Shown here: one piece after another, positions 35,090-48,200 of the stretch | How the letters are laid out: each line of letters starts with the position of its first letter | Numbering within the stretch: position 1 is the stretch's first letter | Assembly (NCBI GenBank): GCA_038503065.1 | Contig: JBCAMK010000018.1 | Coordinates: 496,001 to 560,000 of the forward strand | Source of the DNA: Paragyromitra xinjiangensis | Taxonomy: Eukaryota > Ascomycota > Pezizomycetes > Pezizales > Discinaceae | Length of the DNA stretch: 64,000 nt | Reading direction: 5' to 3' | Notes under the pieces: model-generated | Databases searched by the model: none | What the model saw: the letters and a program-made list of their open reading frames with translations, nothing else | What the model was told of the DNA's origin: nothing | Made by a program: the position numbers and the translations under genes

Positions 35090-38000
35090 ATGCATCCACG
35101 CTCCCGCTCAGGATCTATGAGTTCAACACACTCGGCACCACTGCCTTCACCCATGTCATTCAAGAGCGTTGGAGGTTCAAGAAGTAATGGCCTCGGGCCT
35201 TGCGGCGCAACACCTCACTTGTTTTTATTCGCCCAGGGTACTTCAATATTGTGTCTTCAATATGAATCGTTAGCGATAGAAAAACGTTTCGAAGGTCACT
35301 TGGACGAGGTGACCATAATATCAGTAGATAACAACAGCGACGATGGAGAAGGAAAGGTTGTCACAGTAGATATCTCGAAGCAAGCAATTGTTTGGGACAC
35401 GCGAACGGGTCACGAGATAGCGAGATATTCTTCGTTTGAAGAAATTAGATCTGCTGCCTGGATGAAAAATGGAAATCTGGCTTTTGGTGGGTTTTGTTTC
35501 GTCCTATGAAACAATTGATGCCATGCAGCATGCAAGCTGACCACTCGGAACCTACAAACAGGCGATTCCATGGGAAACGTAATTTTATTTGATCCTAATA
35601 GATCCGAGTCTATAACTGCGCGCACGATATTCGATCCGCTATGCTCAATAGCTCCCGCAGCAGATTGCAAGTCTTTTGCATTAGGGTATATAATCGCTGA
35701 GGGTGTATACAAGCTTCGTACGTTCTGACGATGTTCCAGGTATGCCAATGGGTCGATTTTGGTCGCTGCACTATCTCCTGCATTCACTATTCTCCACACT
35801 CTCACAACCACCTCGTTACAACCTTCACCGATCACTGCATTGGCGTGGCATGCATCGTCCTCCCGCCAAAAGTCAGATATGCTTGCCACCCAGACTCGTG
35901 ATGGTGATCTAAGGGTATGGAGTGTTCCGAAAAGGCTAGAATCCGATGAGCCCGCGCGTGTTGTAAGGATCCTCAAAAAGCCCGATAGCAACAGAAGGGG
36001 AGATAACTGGATGGGCTGGTCAAGAAATGGACGGATTGTACAATACTCAGATGGGTATGAACTCTAAAATCTGCACTCGAGCTTAAAGCTCCCCGGAAGA
36101 TATTGAGGTAGCTAATTACTATAAATTTTTACAGAGAAACAACCATATGGGATGTGAGAACCAAGAAGGTTACTTGGGAAAAAGTTGCAACGCTCCAGAA
36201 GGTCTTTGGTATGACCGTATATGGGCCAAAGGGCGTTCTTTTCACTCTCGGGGAAGATCATACCGTACAACAGTTTGCTTTGTATCCACCTACACTTTTG
36301 GCCAATGTGCAGCACCTTCCCGCGCTGCCTCCGCCGTCACCTCCAGTGTCAATCGAGGAGAAGCAACTGGAGCAGGAGTATCACGATGTGTTCCATCATT
36401 CAGAAGAAGAAGATTATCTGACAGCTACAATGTCGCCGCTCGGAAGGATAGCGCATGAGCTAGAACAACTCGAGAAAATGGAACATGAAAATGGAGGTCT
36501 CGGTATCTCGAATGTGCCAGCTCCCAGGACAGCTTCAATCAGTTCCAGATCATCTAGTGATAGCACCAGCAAAGGGCACCAACATAACACCTCAACATCC
36601 TCCAAAGGCACACAAAGATCTAGTGGTGATCATAGTGATCTTTCTCATACCACTACGGTTTCTACAGGCCGTAAAGCTTCCATCGGAGCCTTATCGTCTC
36701 CAGCCCGCCTTCCTCACCCTCTCCGTCAAGAGATTTATCGGAGCCCAGAGGAAGAAAAGGCTACGTGCCCAATTGGAGAAAGCGACCTCTTTGCTAACCT
36801 GCGAGCAAGAACCTCCTCCGTCACTTACGAGAGCCCGCGCTTGGGGTCCCCCAAAGGCCACATGACCGAGGATGATCATCGCAAAGAAATGCTTTATTGC
36901 ATCTTCGGCTGGAGAGGTGATATCGAGCATTTGATTCAGGACCAGCGTAAGTGCCAATCGTATTTCATCTCATTTTTGATTCAGTTGAATGTCTAACTCA
37001 AATCACAATAGTCGACTCGGTTGACTCACGTTCTATGGATGCCGTTATGCTACGAATGTGGTTGGGGGACCTTGATCAGAATTCGCTGTCAGTTTTGCTG
37101 GGAGCCGACTTTATGGTTTCTGGTGATTGGATGTTCCTCGCTCTAAGCGCGATGGGTAAGTTGCCTCTCCATTTTGTCGATTTGGCGTGATGAATTTAGT
37201 CTATTATTAACACTGGAAATTGTCTTATATAGGTGGGCAAAAATCATGGAATCATGTTGTCCGTGCCTTCGTTATGCGTTTGTTACAGCGAGGCGATCTA
37301 AACACAGCTGTTTTGTGTTTACTCGCTCTTGGAGATAAGAATGACGCTGTAGAGGTGTATGTTTCTCATAAGAGATATATGTAAGTTACCACCTTACTTC
37401 AACTAATCCGACAAGAAACTAACAGTGTTCGTATAGGGAGGCTGTATTACTTGCGTCTCTCCTCTGGAAAAAGGACTGGAAAAGGCAATCTCAATTAGTC
37501 CGAAAATGGGGAGAACACTGTGCTGAGAATGCAGAGGCGGCCCTTGCAGCCCGATGGTTAGTTTCGTTTTTCTATCTCTCATTCATCAAATATCACTCTA
37601 ATTCTAATTTTTTTGAAGTTTTGCCTGTGCCGGCACCGAGGCACCAGTAGACAAACCTACGCCCATGTCTCGCACACATTCTCGTTCTAGGTCGGAGACA
37701 GAATCCATCCAAAATTTTGTCCGAGGTCTTTCCATCAGCGCTCCAAGCAATCCAAGGGCAACGTTACGGATGACACCGAAGAACTCTCCACTCAAATTGA
37801 TTACTACTTTCCCATCACCTACTCCAGAAACAACCCAGCGTTCGGCTACGACATCACCTACTAATGAAGGAAAAATAGGAGGAGTGCAACGCTTCTTCGC
37901 TTGGGCAGGCGATAGGTCTGGCAATAAAACGCCAGTTTCAGCAGTGGCAACTCCAATTGCGATGTCGGCAATTTCTCCAGTTGAAGGTAGTTATTGGCGC

Positions 38001-40421
38001 CGGGATCCCTTCGGGTCGATGTCTGCGAAAACAGTCAATCCTGGGGCAGCGAAGCTCCCGCCTGTCACAGAGATGTCACCTGATACACCTAAGCAGGAAC
38101 GTCAACCATCGATCGAGAGGCTTCAACCTCCACCCCAAGAAGAGAAAGGGTTGAAGATCTCGTCTCCCATTGAAGCCCGCAATTCCATGGGCTTCTCAGA
38201 GAGCCGGGGACCAGTCGCTCTCGGGGATCATAGATCGAACACCAACAGTCCACCTCTTGCGATGGGGTCGAGAACTAACACTCCTGCTCCCGTTACGGGG
38301 TCGAGGGCTAACACTCCTGCCCCTGCCATGGCTTCAAGAACTAATACTCCTGCACCCGTCGCTGCTTCAAGGACAGGCACTCCTAATCCTCCTGTCCCTC
38401 TTTACCAAATTGCTATAGCGCCTGCACCTCCTCCGCCTCCACCTCGTGGGCAAAGCCCCCCAATCGCAACTATGCTACAGAAACCACCCACCCCTCCCAT
38501 TTCACGGGCTCCTGCTAGTTCACTCCCATCTCCGCCAATGGAAATTTTCAATAGGGGTGACGGCAAGAATGGATCTGCCATGCGGAAACCAGCTGGGTTG
38601 GCAATTCAATGGCCTCCAATGGATACCGTCATTCATGAAGGTACACCTCCCATGCCTGCAGTTCCCAACCACAAGCGCACTGGTTCTCGTAATACTCCTC
38701 CCATTCCAAACGGACGTCCAGCACCTCGCGCAGAGGCCAATGATCTAGATGGGTTCCTTACATTACTCGATAATGTCAACAACAAGAGAATGGATTCTCA
38801 ACGTGCTGCACCGCGTCTTACCGTCGGGCGTCGAGCAGAATCTCCTGACGTTAGAGCGAGGGATGGGAGTCGAAATGCCAGCAGACAAAGAAGTTCTGAT
38901 CGGAGAGGAAGACAAAATGGTCGTCAGGAAGCTCCCTTAACGAGATCACCTTCTAGCCCTCTACCTATGTCACCGCAAGCAAGGCTTTACAGGGAAGATG
39001 TGGATGACGATTTACATGAAGATGAAAGATACTACACCAAGGGGCAACGTGTTCCTTCTAGAAGCCGAGGTCGCACTGAGTCGAGGAAACCTGAAGCATC
39101 CGCCATAAGATCGCCTTCTAGCCCTCTACCATCGTCTGCTCAGGCACAACTTTACCGGGAGGAAGATGATACTTTCGATGATGAGAGATACTATACTGTG
39201 GCACCACGCACTGATTCAAGATCTCGAGCAAGGTCTCGGGGCCGATCGAATACACGGGTTCCGGGAATTTCACACGCAAGGTCGCCTTCAAGCCCGCTTC
39301 CGATGTCACCTGGAGCACAGATGTATGCAGAGATGATCAACGAAGTTGAGCAGGAGGAGAGACAATCTCGCCGTCCTCGCCGTACGGTTCGCGAGGATTC
39401 TCGAACTCGCGGGCATCCAGGTGGGATTCGAAGATCCCGCTCAGAGCACACAATGCGCCAATGGAGTGATCAGCTAGAGCGTGCAGGAGCTATGGAGCGT
39501 CGACCTTCAGTCTCGGGTATGATGAATAGAAAGTTGTCAATTCGTGGCCTTCCTGCAACTCCTCGCGCGTGGAAAAACGAACTTGGATCACGCGCTGGAT
39601 CTCCAGTTCCAACCCTACCCCAAGATGGATCTCCGTCAATGGCGTCAGTGGTGTCAATGGCATCTTCGCCACAGCCACGATCAATGACAACGCCGGTGCC
39701 ATCGGCACCATTTTCGCCGGCTTACAGGTCCATGTCCCCAGCTTTAAGCACGTTGGGTGCGATGACAGCCCCTAAAACCTTTACCCCCCCTCTAAGTGGT
39801 GGGAGCTCATTTAGCGACCGAAGCCGATCTGATTCCGGAACTAAACCAGCTGCTTTGCGTATACAAAACTTCTATCCAGAGGAACCAGACCACTATGACG
39901 CAACCAGGAATCTTATCCCCAATGTTCCACCACTCCCCATTAATCATTCGCGAAACCATTCGGCGCCAGACGTTGAATTTAAGCCGTTGATTCGTAAGCT
40001 TCCACCTCAGGCGCCCCCCGATTCTCCTCCTCCATTGCCGCACGATCTTCCGGTGCACCCGGCCTTGCAGATGCACCTTGATCCTTCTACTCCTGGTAGG
40101 AAGAATGGTATGGCGAAAGGGAGAAGTATCCGGAGAATAAAGAGGAACGATGATATAATGAGCCCGATCGACAGCGTCTTGAGAGATCATGAACAGAGCA
40201 TCATTGTTGGTCTTGATGGTGGAGAGGCAGCTCTGCACTGGGATGATCCAAATCAATATACCCAGCAGCAGCAACGACATCACCAGGAAATGCAGCAATT
40301 GAGAAGACATGGCCAAACTCCAAGCATCGGCAGTCAACATAGCGGACATAGCGGACATGGACCGATCACGATTGGACTGCGGGACTCAAGTGAAGCCATT
40401 GGGAGCACAAACCAATTCTGA
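35090..40421 (+). CDS. WD40/alpha-solenoid scaffold protein with long disordered tail
   Basis: Eight exons (35090-35486, 35562-35685, 35740-36054, 36135-36946, 37012-37155, 37233-37380, 37437-37556, 37619-40421) sum to 4863 nt (1620 aa). The N-terminal 350 residues form a beta-propeller: repeats around LSIQYES-like strands, QAIVWDTRTGHEIARY, DGDLRVWSVPKRL and ETTIWDVRTKKVTWEK. A helical-repeat region at about 545-690 has RAFVMRLLQRGDLNTAVLC, ALGDKNDAVEVYVSHKRYM and EAVLLASLLWKKDWKRQSQL, resembling the propeller-plus-solenoid layout of Gemin5/WDR17-like proteins. Residues 690-1620 are Ser/Pro/Arg-rich and probably disordered, with four NTPAP-type repeats and three RSPSSPLP repeats. The start is the first ATG in the frame. 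Function is unknown; a scaffolding or RNA-related role is only inference. Confidence 0.82.
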
Positions 40422-41421
40422 AGAGGATCTACTTTCTTTCTACCTCTCCCCGCTTAATCAAGCAATATTTTTCTTTTCTTTTCTTTTCTCCCACCGACCC
40501 AACTGCTCCGCGCTTGGGATAACCCATTTTCGTTGTTTTTCCTGTCCATCGTTACATATTGCTCGAATCTAATTATGTCTGTAAGTTACATGGGGCGAAG
40601 TTTTTCTTGAGGTGTTTTTGGTGGTTTAAATTATGGTTCCTTTCTCTTGGCTTGGGTTTTGGCGGGATTTCTGCTACTATATATCTTTCCCAGATTATTT
40701 TTTTTGGATTCCCTCGTTTTGTTTCTTTTGTCCTTTACCTCTCTCATTCTGTAGAGACTTTCATTTCATAGCTCTAAGAGGTGTTGCACTGGCCCCGCGG
40801 CCTGGATGGTGTTTCTGTCTTTTATTTATTCTTCCGTTTTTATGGTGCCACCGGATTGATTTGAGATACGTTTATTCTTTTTTTATTTATTACTAGGCTC
40901 TTTTTATACGGGAACACGTGAACTGGATTATCTCATTTAAGTAACCTCTGAGGTTCATATCAAGCTTCATTCAAAGTAACATTTGCACAAATCTGTTCCT
41001 ATTAGCAGAAGAGTTTTAGTCACGTAGTTTTCGAAATATCCAGCATCACTATTTTTTATACCGGCGAGTGATATATAGTGACTATTAATGCCTGGGAGAT
41101 GGCGTTATGTCACATCGTCGATTTGACCACTAATTATACAAGAGAAAGTTGTCACTTTTTGAGACTATCATTACACAGTTCTAGTAATCCACCGTTCGTA
41201 CCAATCTACCAATAGCTAGGACCACACCCCCTACCATCACCCACAACCCCTTGGTATATAACATACATGACACGAACCTGTCATGTCATTCTCATCGATA
41301 CAAAAGTACAATATATAAATGGAAAAAACATGTAGGTAGACAGGAACAAGGAAAATATTACAAAAGAACCGAGCTCTATTGATCAGTATAACGTACGTAT
41401 ACACTCAAATCCTGCTTGCGA
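40422..41421. other. Convergent intergenic region
   Basis: One kilobase between the WD40 gene and the membrane-protein gene. A TTTTC-repeat run lies at about 40472-40490, followed by T-rich sequence typical of a 3' UTR. Two hydrophobic open frames (40559-40896) arise from this T-richness and are not called. Confidence 0.5.
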
Positions 41422-43340
41422 TCATCCAGATTCCCGGCGCATGTCCATATAAAAATAATCACTATTAAGTGATTTCTCTTGCTCGTACATCATCATCACC
41501 GATGGAGTTGGTACGAAGCATCTCCTGCGGCTTGGACAAAATAGCTGTTTTATAGCAGGAGGCGATGATATATATCCACGTGACGAGAATCTTGGGGACT
41601 CGGCTTGTTCGTGCTGCGACCTCAGGTACCCGAGCGGCACGGGCCTGGAATTTGACGAAATCGGTGAATATATACGTGGTCCGTACCTCGCATGAGATGC
41701 AAACTGAAAGTCATCCTCTATGTTTCGTGTTCGAGGAGGTGGTGCGCTCGTAGGCGGGGACCTTAGAATAGGAGCATAATAAAACCCGTCTCTTCTTGAA
41801 GAGAACCCCGAGGGCTGCTTTGGAGAGATTGTACGAGCTGGCGATAATAGTAACGAGTCCGATTCAGGTTTAGGATAAGATATACTCCTCGAGCCAAATT
41901 TCCGTTTCGACGCTGGCCGATTGTAGGGCTTTTCGTTCTCACTACTCTTGGAGCGACGGAAGCAGCCACAACACCACCTCTTGACCGCAGATTGTATCTT
42001 TTGTATCTCGGTCTGTGACTCGGCTGTTGTCCCAAAAACGAAAAAGAACAGATACCCCGTGAACGAGCCGGGGATAGGCGAACATATGTTTGCGAATTCC
42101 TCAGATTGATCGATCAGCGGTTCTAAAAGTCCTCGTGACCATTCGAGCCGGAAATGAGCCCATCGCTGGAGGAAGAATATTTGCATGACGATCATATAAA
42201 TTTGTAAACCTCTAGTGAAAGATAAACAAGGGGATATCAATATCTTGCTTTCTTACTCTGTACTATAGGGGATAGAATGACTTACTCGACCATCACAAAA
42301 GCTAGAGCGATTCGAGCGATCAACCATCCATCTGAACTGATATATAAACGTCCAAGTCCAGTTTTCCGTTTAAGTCCTTTTTCGGAATCACCTTCGCGCG
42401 GTAGGAACTCCACCACACCATCGTAAGTTCTTGAAAGCCGGATTTCAGTAGCACCCCTAGCTTCCCTATGGACAGAGATGACATGGGCTAGAGTAAGGAC
42501 GAGAAATACAGAACCCATACCGATGCCGACGAGAACTACCCAATTGATATTAGGAAAAAAACCCATTCCCTGTGGCAATATCAGACAATAAAAAAAGGAT
42601 GCTTACTGATACAGTTCATTATTATCAATTGTGCAAAGTCGTTTCCTAAAAGAACGTTCAATCTCAAAACGCCCAATTGAAGCGCCGGTAGAGCAAAACA
42701 AGAGATCTTCGTCGCGATAATAGTTTTCTGGTTTTTCCACCACACGGGGCTCAAAGACCAGGACGAAGCAAATAAGATCAAACTCCTAGCAAAAACCCCC
42801 CCAAAATCAGATAACCCGGAATTACTCTTAGCGAAACTAAAAAAGAAATCTCTTACCAATAGAAGAATAATAATCCTTGCGAATTTATAAAAAACATCTC
42901 TATAGGATATCAGCATATACCAGCTCCCCAAAAAGGCAAATGTCAACTCACGGACTGACAGTAAGGCTGAAATATTCTTATCGGTGGTATGGAAAAGCGG
43001 GAATGGTTCAGTCCCGCCACACTGAAACATCTCTGTTGCTAGTTGGAAGGCTTCAAGCATCAAATCCGAGAAATTTACCAAAGTGTATATCTGCTGTGTG
43101 AAGCTATTGAAGTTACTTAGGGCGATAACCACGGCAAGTATGGAGACATCTATACGCTTTATGTCAATTACTGTTATTTTGGGAGGTAGAAAAGATTGTC
43201 TGGCTATACTCACAGTTATAGTGCTGTCCGTTGCGAATATTGATCACCAACAGAAAGGCGCTGGCAACACCAGAAAAGAAAGTAAACACCGCAACACCGA
43301 TTCCGAGAGCCCAGCTCGAAGTCCCAAGACCAACAAGCAT
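41422..43340 (-). CDS. Orphan seven-helix membrane protein (GPCR-like topology)
   Basis: I do not recognise the family. Proposed exon boundaries include 43340-43214 and 43170-42952, then a short exon (MFFINSQGLLFFYW), then further exons down to the stop at 41422, with good donors and acceptors throughout. Hydrophobic segments in order are WALGIGVAVFTFFSGVASAF, VSILAVVIALSNFNSF, GLLFFYWSLILFASSW, IIATKISCFALPALQLGVL, WVVLVGIGMGSVFLVLTLAH, LIARIALAFVMVEGLQIY and SFTGYLFFFVFGTT. This makes about seven helices. Then come a Cys-rich basic patch (RWCCGCFRRSK, possible palmitoylation) and a roughly 170-residue Ser/Pro/Arg tail. That layout resembles a G-protein-coupled receptor, but no STE2, STE3 or Pth11 signature is visible. 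A CGGTEPFP loop between helices 2 and 3 may be extracellular. Transporter or structural roles remain possible. Confidence 0.7.
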
Positions 43341-45217
43341 AGTACTTGTGGAATTGGGGGGAACCCCTTCCGGTCCCGGGAGTGAAGGAAAAAGACTAAT
43401 TTTTACGAGTCACGGTTGATGTGGGTAAAAAAATCAAAAGTAAGTAGGAGCGCAAAAACGAGTGCTGAATGCGAGAAAGATGAAGCAACAAAGTTGAACG
43501 AATGTTGAAAAAGAAAAAAAATATGTATTCCTCTCCAGGGGATTATATTAGTAGGTGTACGTGTACGTAGTTGTTGTCAGTATCATATTTGTTTATCCCA
43601 CAGAGCTTCTCCAAAGCTACTGTCCGGCCAGCTTGTGTTTCAACCTGGAGGTGGAAGAAGAAGAGAGAAAATAATAGAGGAAGAGAGAGAGAGGAAGGAA
43701 TTGAACGAAAGGAAAGAAGGGAAAGAAGGAAGACAGTAGTGAACGATGGCAGTAGTAATTACACAGACCTGACCAGAGATAGAGGGGAAGAACGAGTCAA
43801 GAACTCCACAATGGGATCCACAGTTAAGTATAGGCGTAAAGAGATATGACCGAGTATGCCCCAGTTCAAAACACCCCGCCATGTTCCATCATATAAAAAG
43901 CTGGCCGATCCCCAAAATGGTGATGCGTTTTTCCCAAGAGATCCCACGTCTCAACGTCGTTCGTTACATTCACTGTTCGAAAGGAGCAAAACCAAGACAT
44001 TGACCCTTCAAATACGAGCAGAAAGGGACCAAACTTTCACAAAAGAGGATATACGAAATGAAAGGGACTCTGAATTGACAATAGTGGAGACATCTCGCCC
44101 GTCGGGTTTTCTCCGCAGAACCCCTCCCGGGAGAAATCTCATACTTATCCCATAAACGAGCTACACACCAGATCGCTTACTCAACTTTTGTGTAAATGTT
44201 ACATCCGTCGCCAGGCCAGACTAGGAAATCGGTGGTTAGGAAAGTCGAGATTATGCGGTATAGCCGTTTTACAACTGTCGGAACTGTTCGCTTCAGGCTT
44301 CGGGCACTGTTTCAGCCAGGGGGCAGAGCACGTTCGGTTCACACCCGTAGCGAAACCAATCGATAGATGCGCGAGGCGATAACCTGCAGGTAATCTTTAT
44401 GTTGCGTCTTCTCGCTTCTGCGATGCAGGGGGGAGGTTTCTTTTCGGTCACGAGGGAGGCTCGGTGGTACGTGTATCGACTCCCTTAAGGTCTAGATGCG
44501 CGTTCGATCACAGTGAGACTCGAGATGGAGTCGTGGAGAGCAAATAAAATACACTAGAATGCCTTAATTTGCCCATCAGTCTTCGCTATGAGACCTGTAG
44601 ACCAGCTAAATCCAAGCGAAGAAAAAACACAGCAATACGGTCAAAATGAATATACCTGAGCAATAACAAAGTCGCGATATAGTAATAATACAAAAGAAAC
44701 TCGTAAAGGCATCACTTCAATAAAAGAGTACAAGTAACAAGAATCAAACATTACCGTATCCCCCCCCCAAAACTCCAACTACCTGCAGGTGTAACCAACC
44801 CATCCACTCCCAAACAGTAAAAGAAAGAAAAACATAAGAAATTCTAACACTAATCGTACAGGAACAAGATTCCTAAAACGGAAAAAGTAGAAATAAAAAG
44901 AAAAAATCAAGAACCCGGGGAAACCCACGGGGAAAGAGGGTACACCGCTGAATCCCTCCGCGCCCCGATTTCCCAGACCATAGTAACAAGAAAAACTTTT
45001 AATAGCACACGCAAGCATATCGTAATACCACACCACTGATCATGTACCCCATATCACTCGTTGTATCAAGTAAACTCCAATATACTCCGAACACGGCAAA
45101 GCCCCCGACTCGACAGCCACCCAAGCCAAGCTTTCCCATCACGCCAAACCATAATCAGATCAACTAACCCCTCCCTCCCTACACACCGCACGCCCCACCT
45201 GTTCGTCTTACCACTCA
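43341..45217. other. Intergenic region, purine-rich tract
   Basis: About 1.9 kb upstream of the membrane-protein gene and downstream of the Cdc11/Nud1 gene. A strong GA-rich tract runs at about 43650-43735. Overlapping plus-strand frames at 43571-44155 are charged and low complexity, with no motif or matching splice pattern, so I do not call a gene. A run of nine C lies at about 44761. Confidence 0.45.
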
Positions 45218-48200
45218 TTACTTTTTTGTTGAGGTTGTAGCACCACGGCTGCCGTCGTTTTCTGCCGTTTTGATCAAACCGCGGTTCTTCAATTCTGCAA
45301 ATACTTCGTCGTTCCTCATAGATTCATCTCTCCGGTATTCAAGACCATCAAGTTCTTTCATTCTCGGGCATCTCCGACCTATTGTAATTTCGTAAGTTCT
45401 CCGTAGGACTGCAGAGTCTATATCCAGCTGTGCTTGGAAGGTACGATCATCTGTCGTGTCACCAGGCATCATGGTGAATGGATCTTTTGGGTATTCATCA
45501 GGTTCCTCGGTATCAGAGAAAGATTTGCGTATTGAGGAAGGAGGATAGAAGCCAATAGTGAGAGGATTCATTCTGGAACATTCGTAATACTTGTCAGTAA
45601 ATATAATTTCATCGCGAAACAACTCTGAACCATGGGTTGACTAGACAGCATTTGGAATACAGGGCTTGCGGTCAAAAAAAATCAAACTTAGGATTATGCC
45701 TGATCTAGAAAGATCTGGCACTACTTTGCTTTTTTGGGCACAAGCCCCCTATTCCAAAAGGCTTCGGGAAAGGAGATCGGGAAGATCGACGTGGATCCGG
45801 AAGCTTAAATTGGTGGAGACAGTGGGGAAGGGTGGAGCATCTACCTCAAATCCAAATAGCTCAACGACGGGAAATACCCCAGTACCGCTGCAATCTTCTT
45901 CACACTCTTAACCCTATTTCCCACCAACAAAAGTTTCTTCAACCTGACAATCCCTAGCAGGGGCCTCAGATCCGAGATCGCATTGTTGTTCAAATTCAAA
46001 ACCCTCGTATTACTGACCAAGTACCCAAAATCCTTCGGCAGGGTTGTCAGCTGCGCTGAGGCAAGCTCCAGATACTGCAGATTCAGGAAATCAAGTTTGA
46101 GACTAAGGTTCCTCAGAGGGTTTCCAGAAAGGTAAATTTTCCGCGCCTCATACATGCGCTCGAATTTAAGTGTGCATTCCCGGCCGTCATGCTCCTGCTC
46201 GCGGGTCGAGATGGCATCTAGGTGCTTTGCTCGAGTAAGACCTTCAATGCCACGTAGACGGTTGTTATCCATGTAGAGGATCCGGAGATTTGGGAACTGC
46301 GATACATCAAAAGTTTCGAAGTAATTCTGTGTGAGCTTGATGCAGCGAATAGAATCGAGTTTTGTCCCTGCTGGGACGCTGAGGCTTTCCAGGTTGTTTT
46401 GATCCAGATTGAGGTTAATCAAAGCAGGCAGTTTCTCAATCCCAGAAACAGTGTCGATGTCGTTTCCTCTGAGATCCAGCTCCGTAAGTCGATTCCTATC
46501 AAACATTGTCAGCCCAAATGGAAGAGTAAACAGAAAAAGAGTCTGACATACATTGTAGCTTTCTCAAAGCTCACCTCCACCAACCTATTCCTCCTTGCCC
46601 TCAACAAACTCAGCCCATCCATCCCCATCACGCCATCAATATTCTCAAGCACATTATCATCAGCCCTGATCTCCCTGAGATGCTTGAGCCCCCTCAGCCC
46701 ATCCAAGTTCTCAAGCCCATTCCGACTAACATCCAAATACTGCAAATTGACCAAATGTCCCCAATGCGTGAGCCCACTCAAGCAATTACCCACTACCTTC
46801 AAATCCCTTACAGTATCCGACACGCCCGACAGCTGCCCCAATTCATTATTACTCACATCCAGCTCCTCCACTCTCGGCATCCAGTCATTCAACGTAAACA
46901 ACGTCTCAACCTTGCGTCCATTCAAGTCAAGCACCTTCATATGATCCCAGTACGGCTCGTACGGCTCGACATCCGTAAGGCACTTGAGCAGGTTATCCCT
47001 GGCGATAGAGAAACTCTCCTCGATCGCCTTAGTCCCAGCCGAAGAGCGACCGCGGCGGGTAGCAAAGAAGGAGAGTTCGAGATTGATCAAAGCTTCCGTG
47101 GTCTCAAACTGATAGGAGAGATCAGTCAGGGGTGTCAGCTGGAACGAAGAATCTCGTCGATCCCGTGTGGTCCTTGTAGTCGTAGACAACTCCATATTGG
47201 TCGTTGAAACCCCGCTCATGAATGGCGAGTGGAGCGGTGTCAATGCGCTGCTAAGGCTGATTCGGCTCAACTCCCGCTGTATATCTTTCAGTGCAGATGA
47301 GGGCGGGAGATGATCATCTTCCTCTTCCTCCGTGATCCTGGATATAGGCCGGCCGATAAACGACTTGCCACCAGACCTCCGCCTGGCTGCCCCCCGATAT
47401 GTGCCCCCGGATGCAAACGTTCTAGAAGTATTCCTCCGGGGCTGTCTCAAAGACCCATGTTCGAGAAACCCATCAATCCCACCATCAGTATCTCCACCAT
47501 CATCACTCCACAGCACCGGCAGGTCCGCTGGGCTTGACGGTGCGGTCCGCCCCAACAGGCTCGTCGAATTTGGTGAAGAATAATCTTCCGCGTAGCTATT
47601 CCGTGTGCGTCCGAGCGGCTCCGAACCCTTAACCCCCTCCTCTGCTCTCGCAACCTCCTGCTCGCCATCGTAGTCATCTTCACCTTCATGTTTATCCACC
47701 ACCTTCCCTTTATTCTCTTCACTGCCATAACTCGTCGTCCTCGTTTCCGCCCCAGATCCAGGTCTAGTAGACCGGCTACTCCTCTCACTCCCACTACCCA
47801 CAGTAGAATGTTCTCTCCTCCCTTCTACATCCCCCTCTATCCTACTCTCCTCCTCGAACCAATGCTGGCGATCCCACGTCTCATCACCAACATCACCCTC
47901 CTCATCCTCATCAATATCCAATACCACCCTACTACTCCTCCACAACCCGCTCTTCTCCCCATCACTCGCCATCCCCTCCCAGTTCCTCCTAGCCAGCTCC
48001 AACGCGCGCGCCTCCTCCTGTGAATCAACAGAAAGGTCGGAAATCCCAACAAACGGATCAGAATCCTCAATCTTCAACAACTGACTCGACTCCCCCTCAG
48101 GACTGAGCGACCTAGACCTAGACCTATCACGCTTAACCCACGCCATCTTAGATTTATCAAAAGTCATTTCCCCCGTATTCTTCTGAGCCAAATGATGTCC

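Noticed and set aside
43571..44155. Charged plus-strand open frames
   Set aside because: The first is the translation of a GA-rich tract; the second starts without an ATG and shows no motif.
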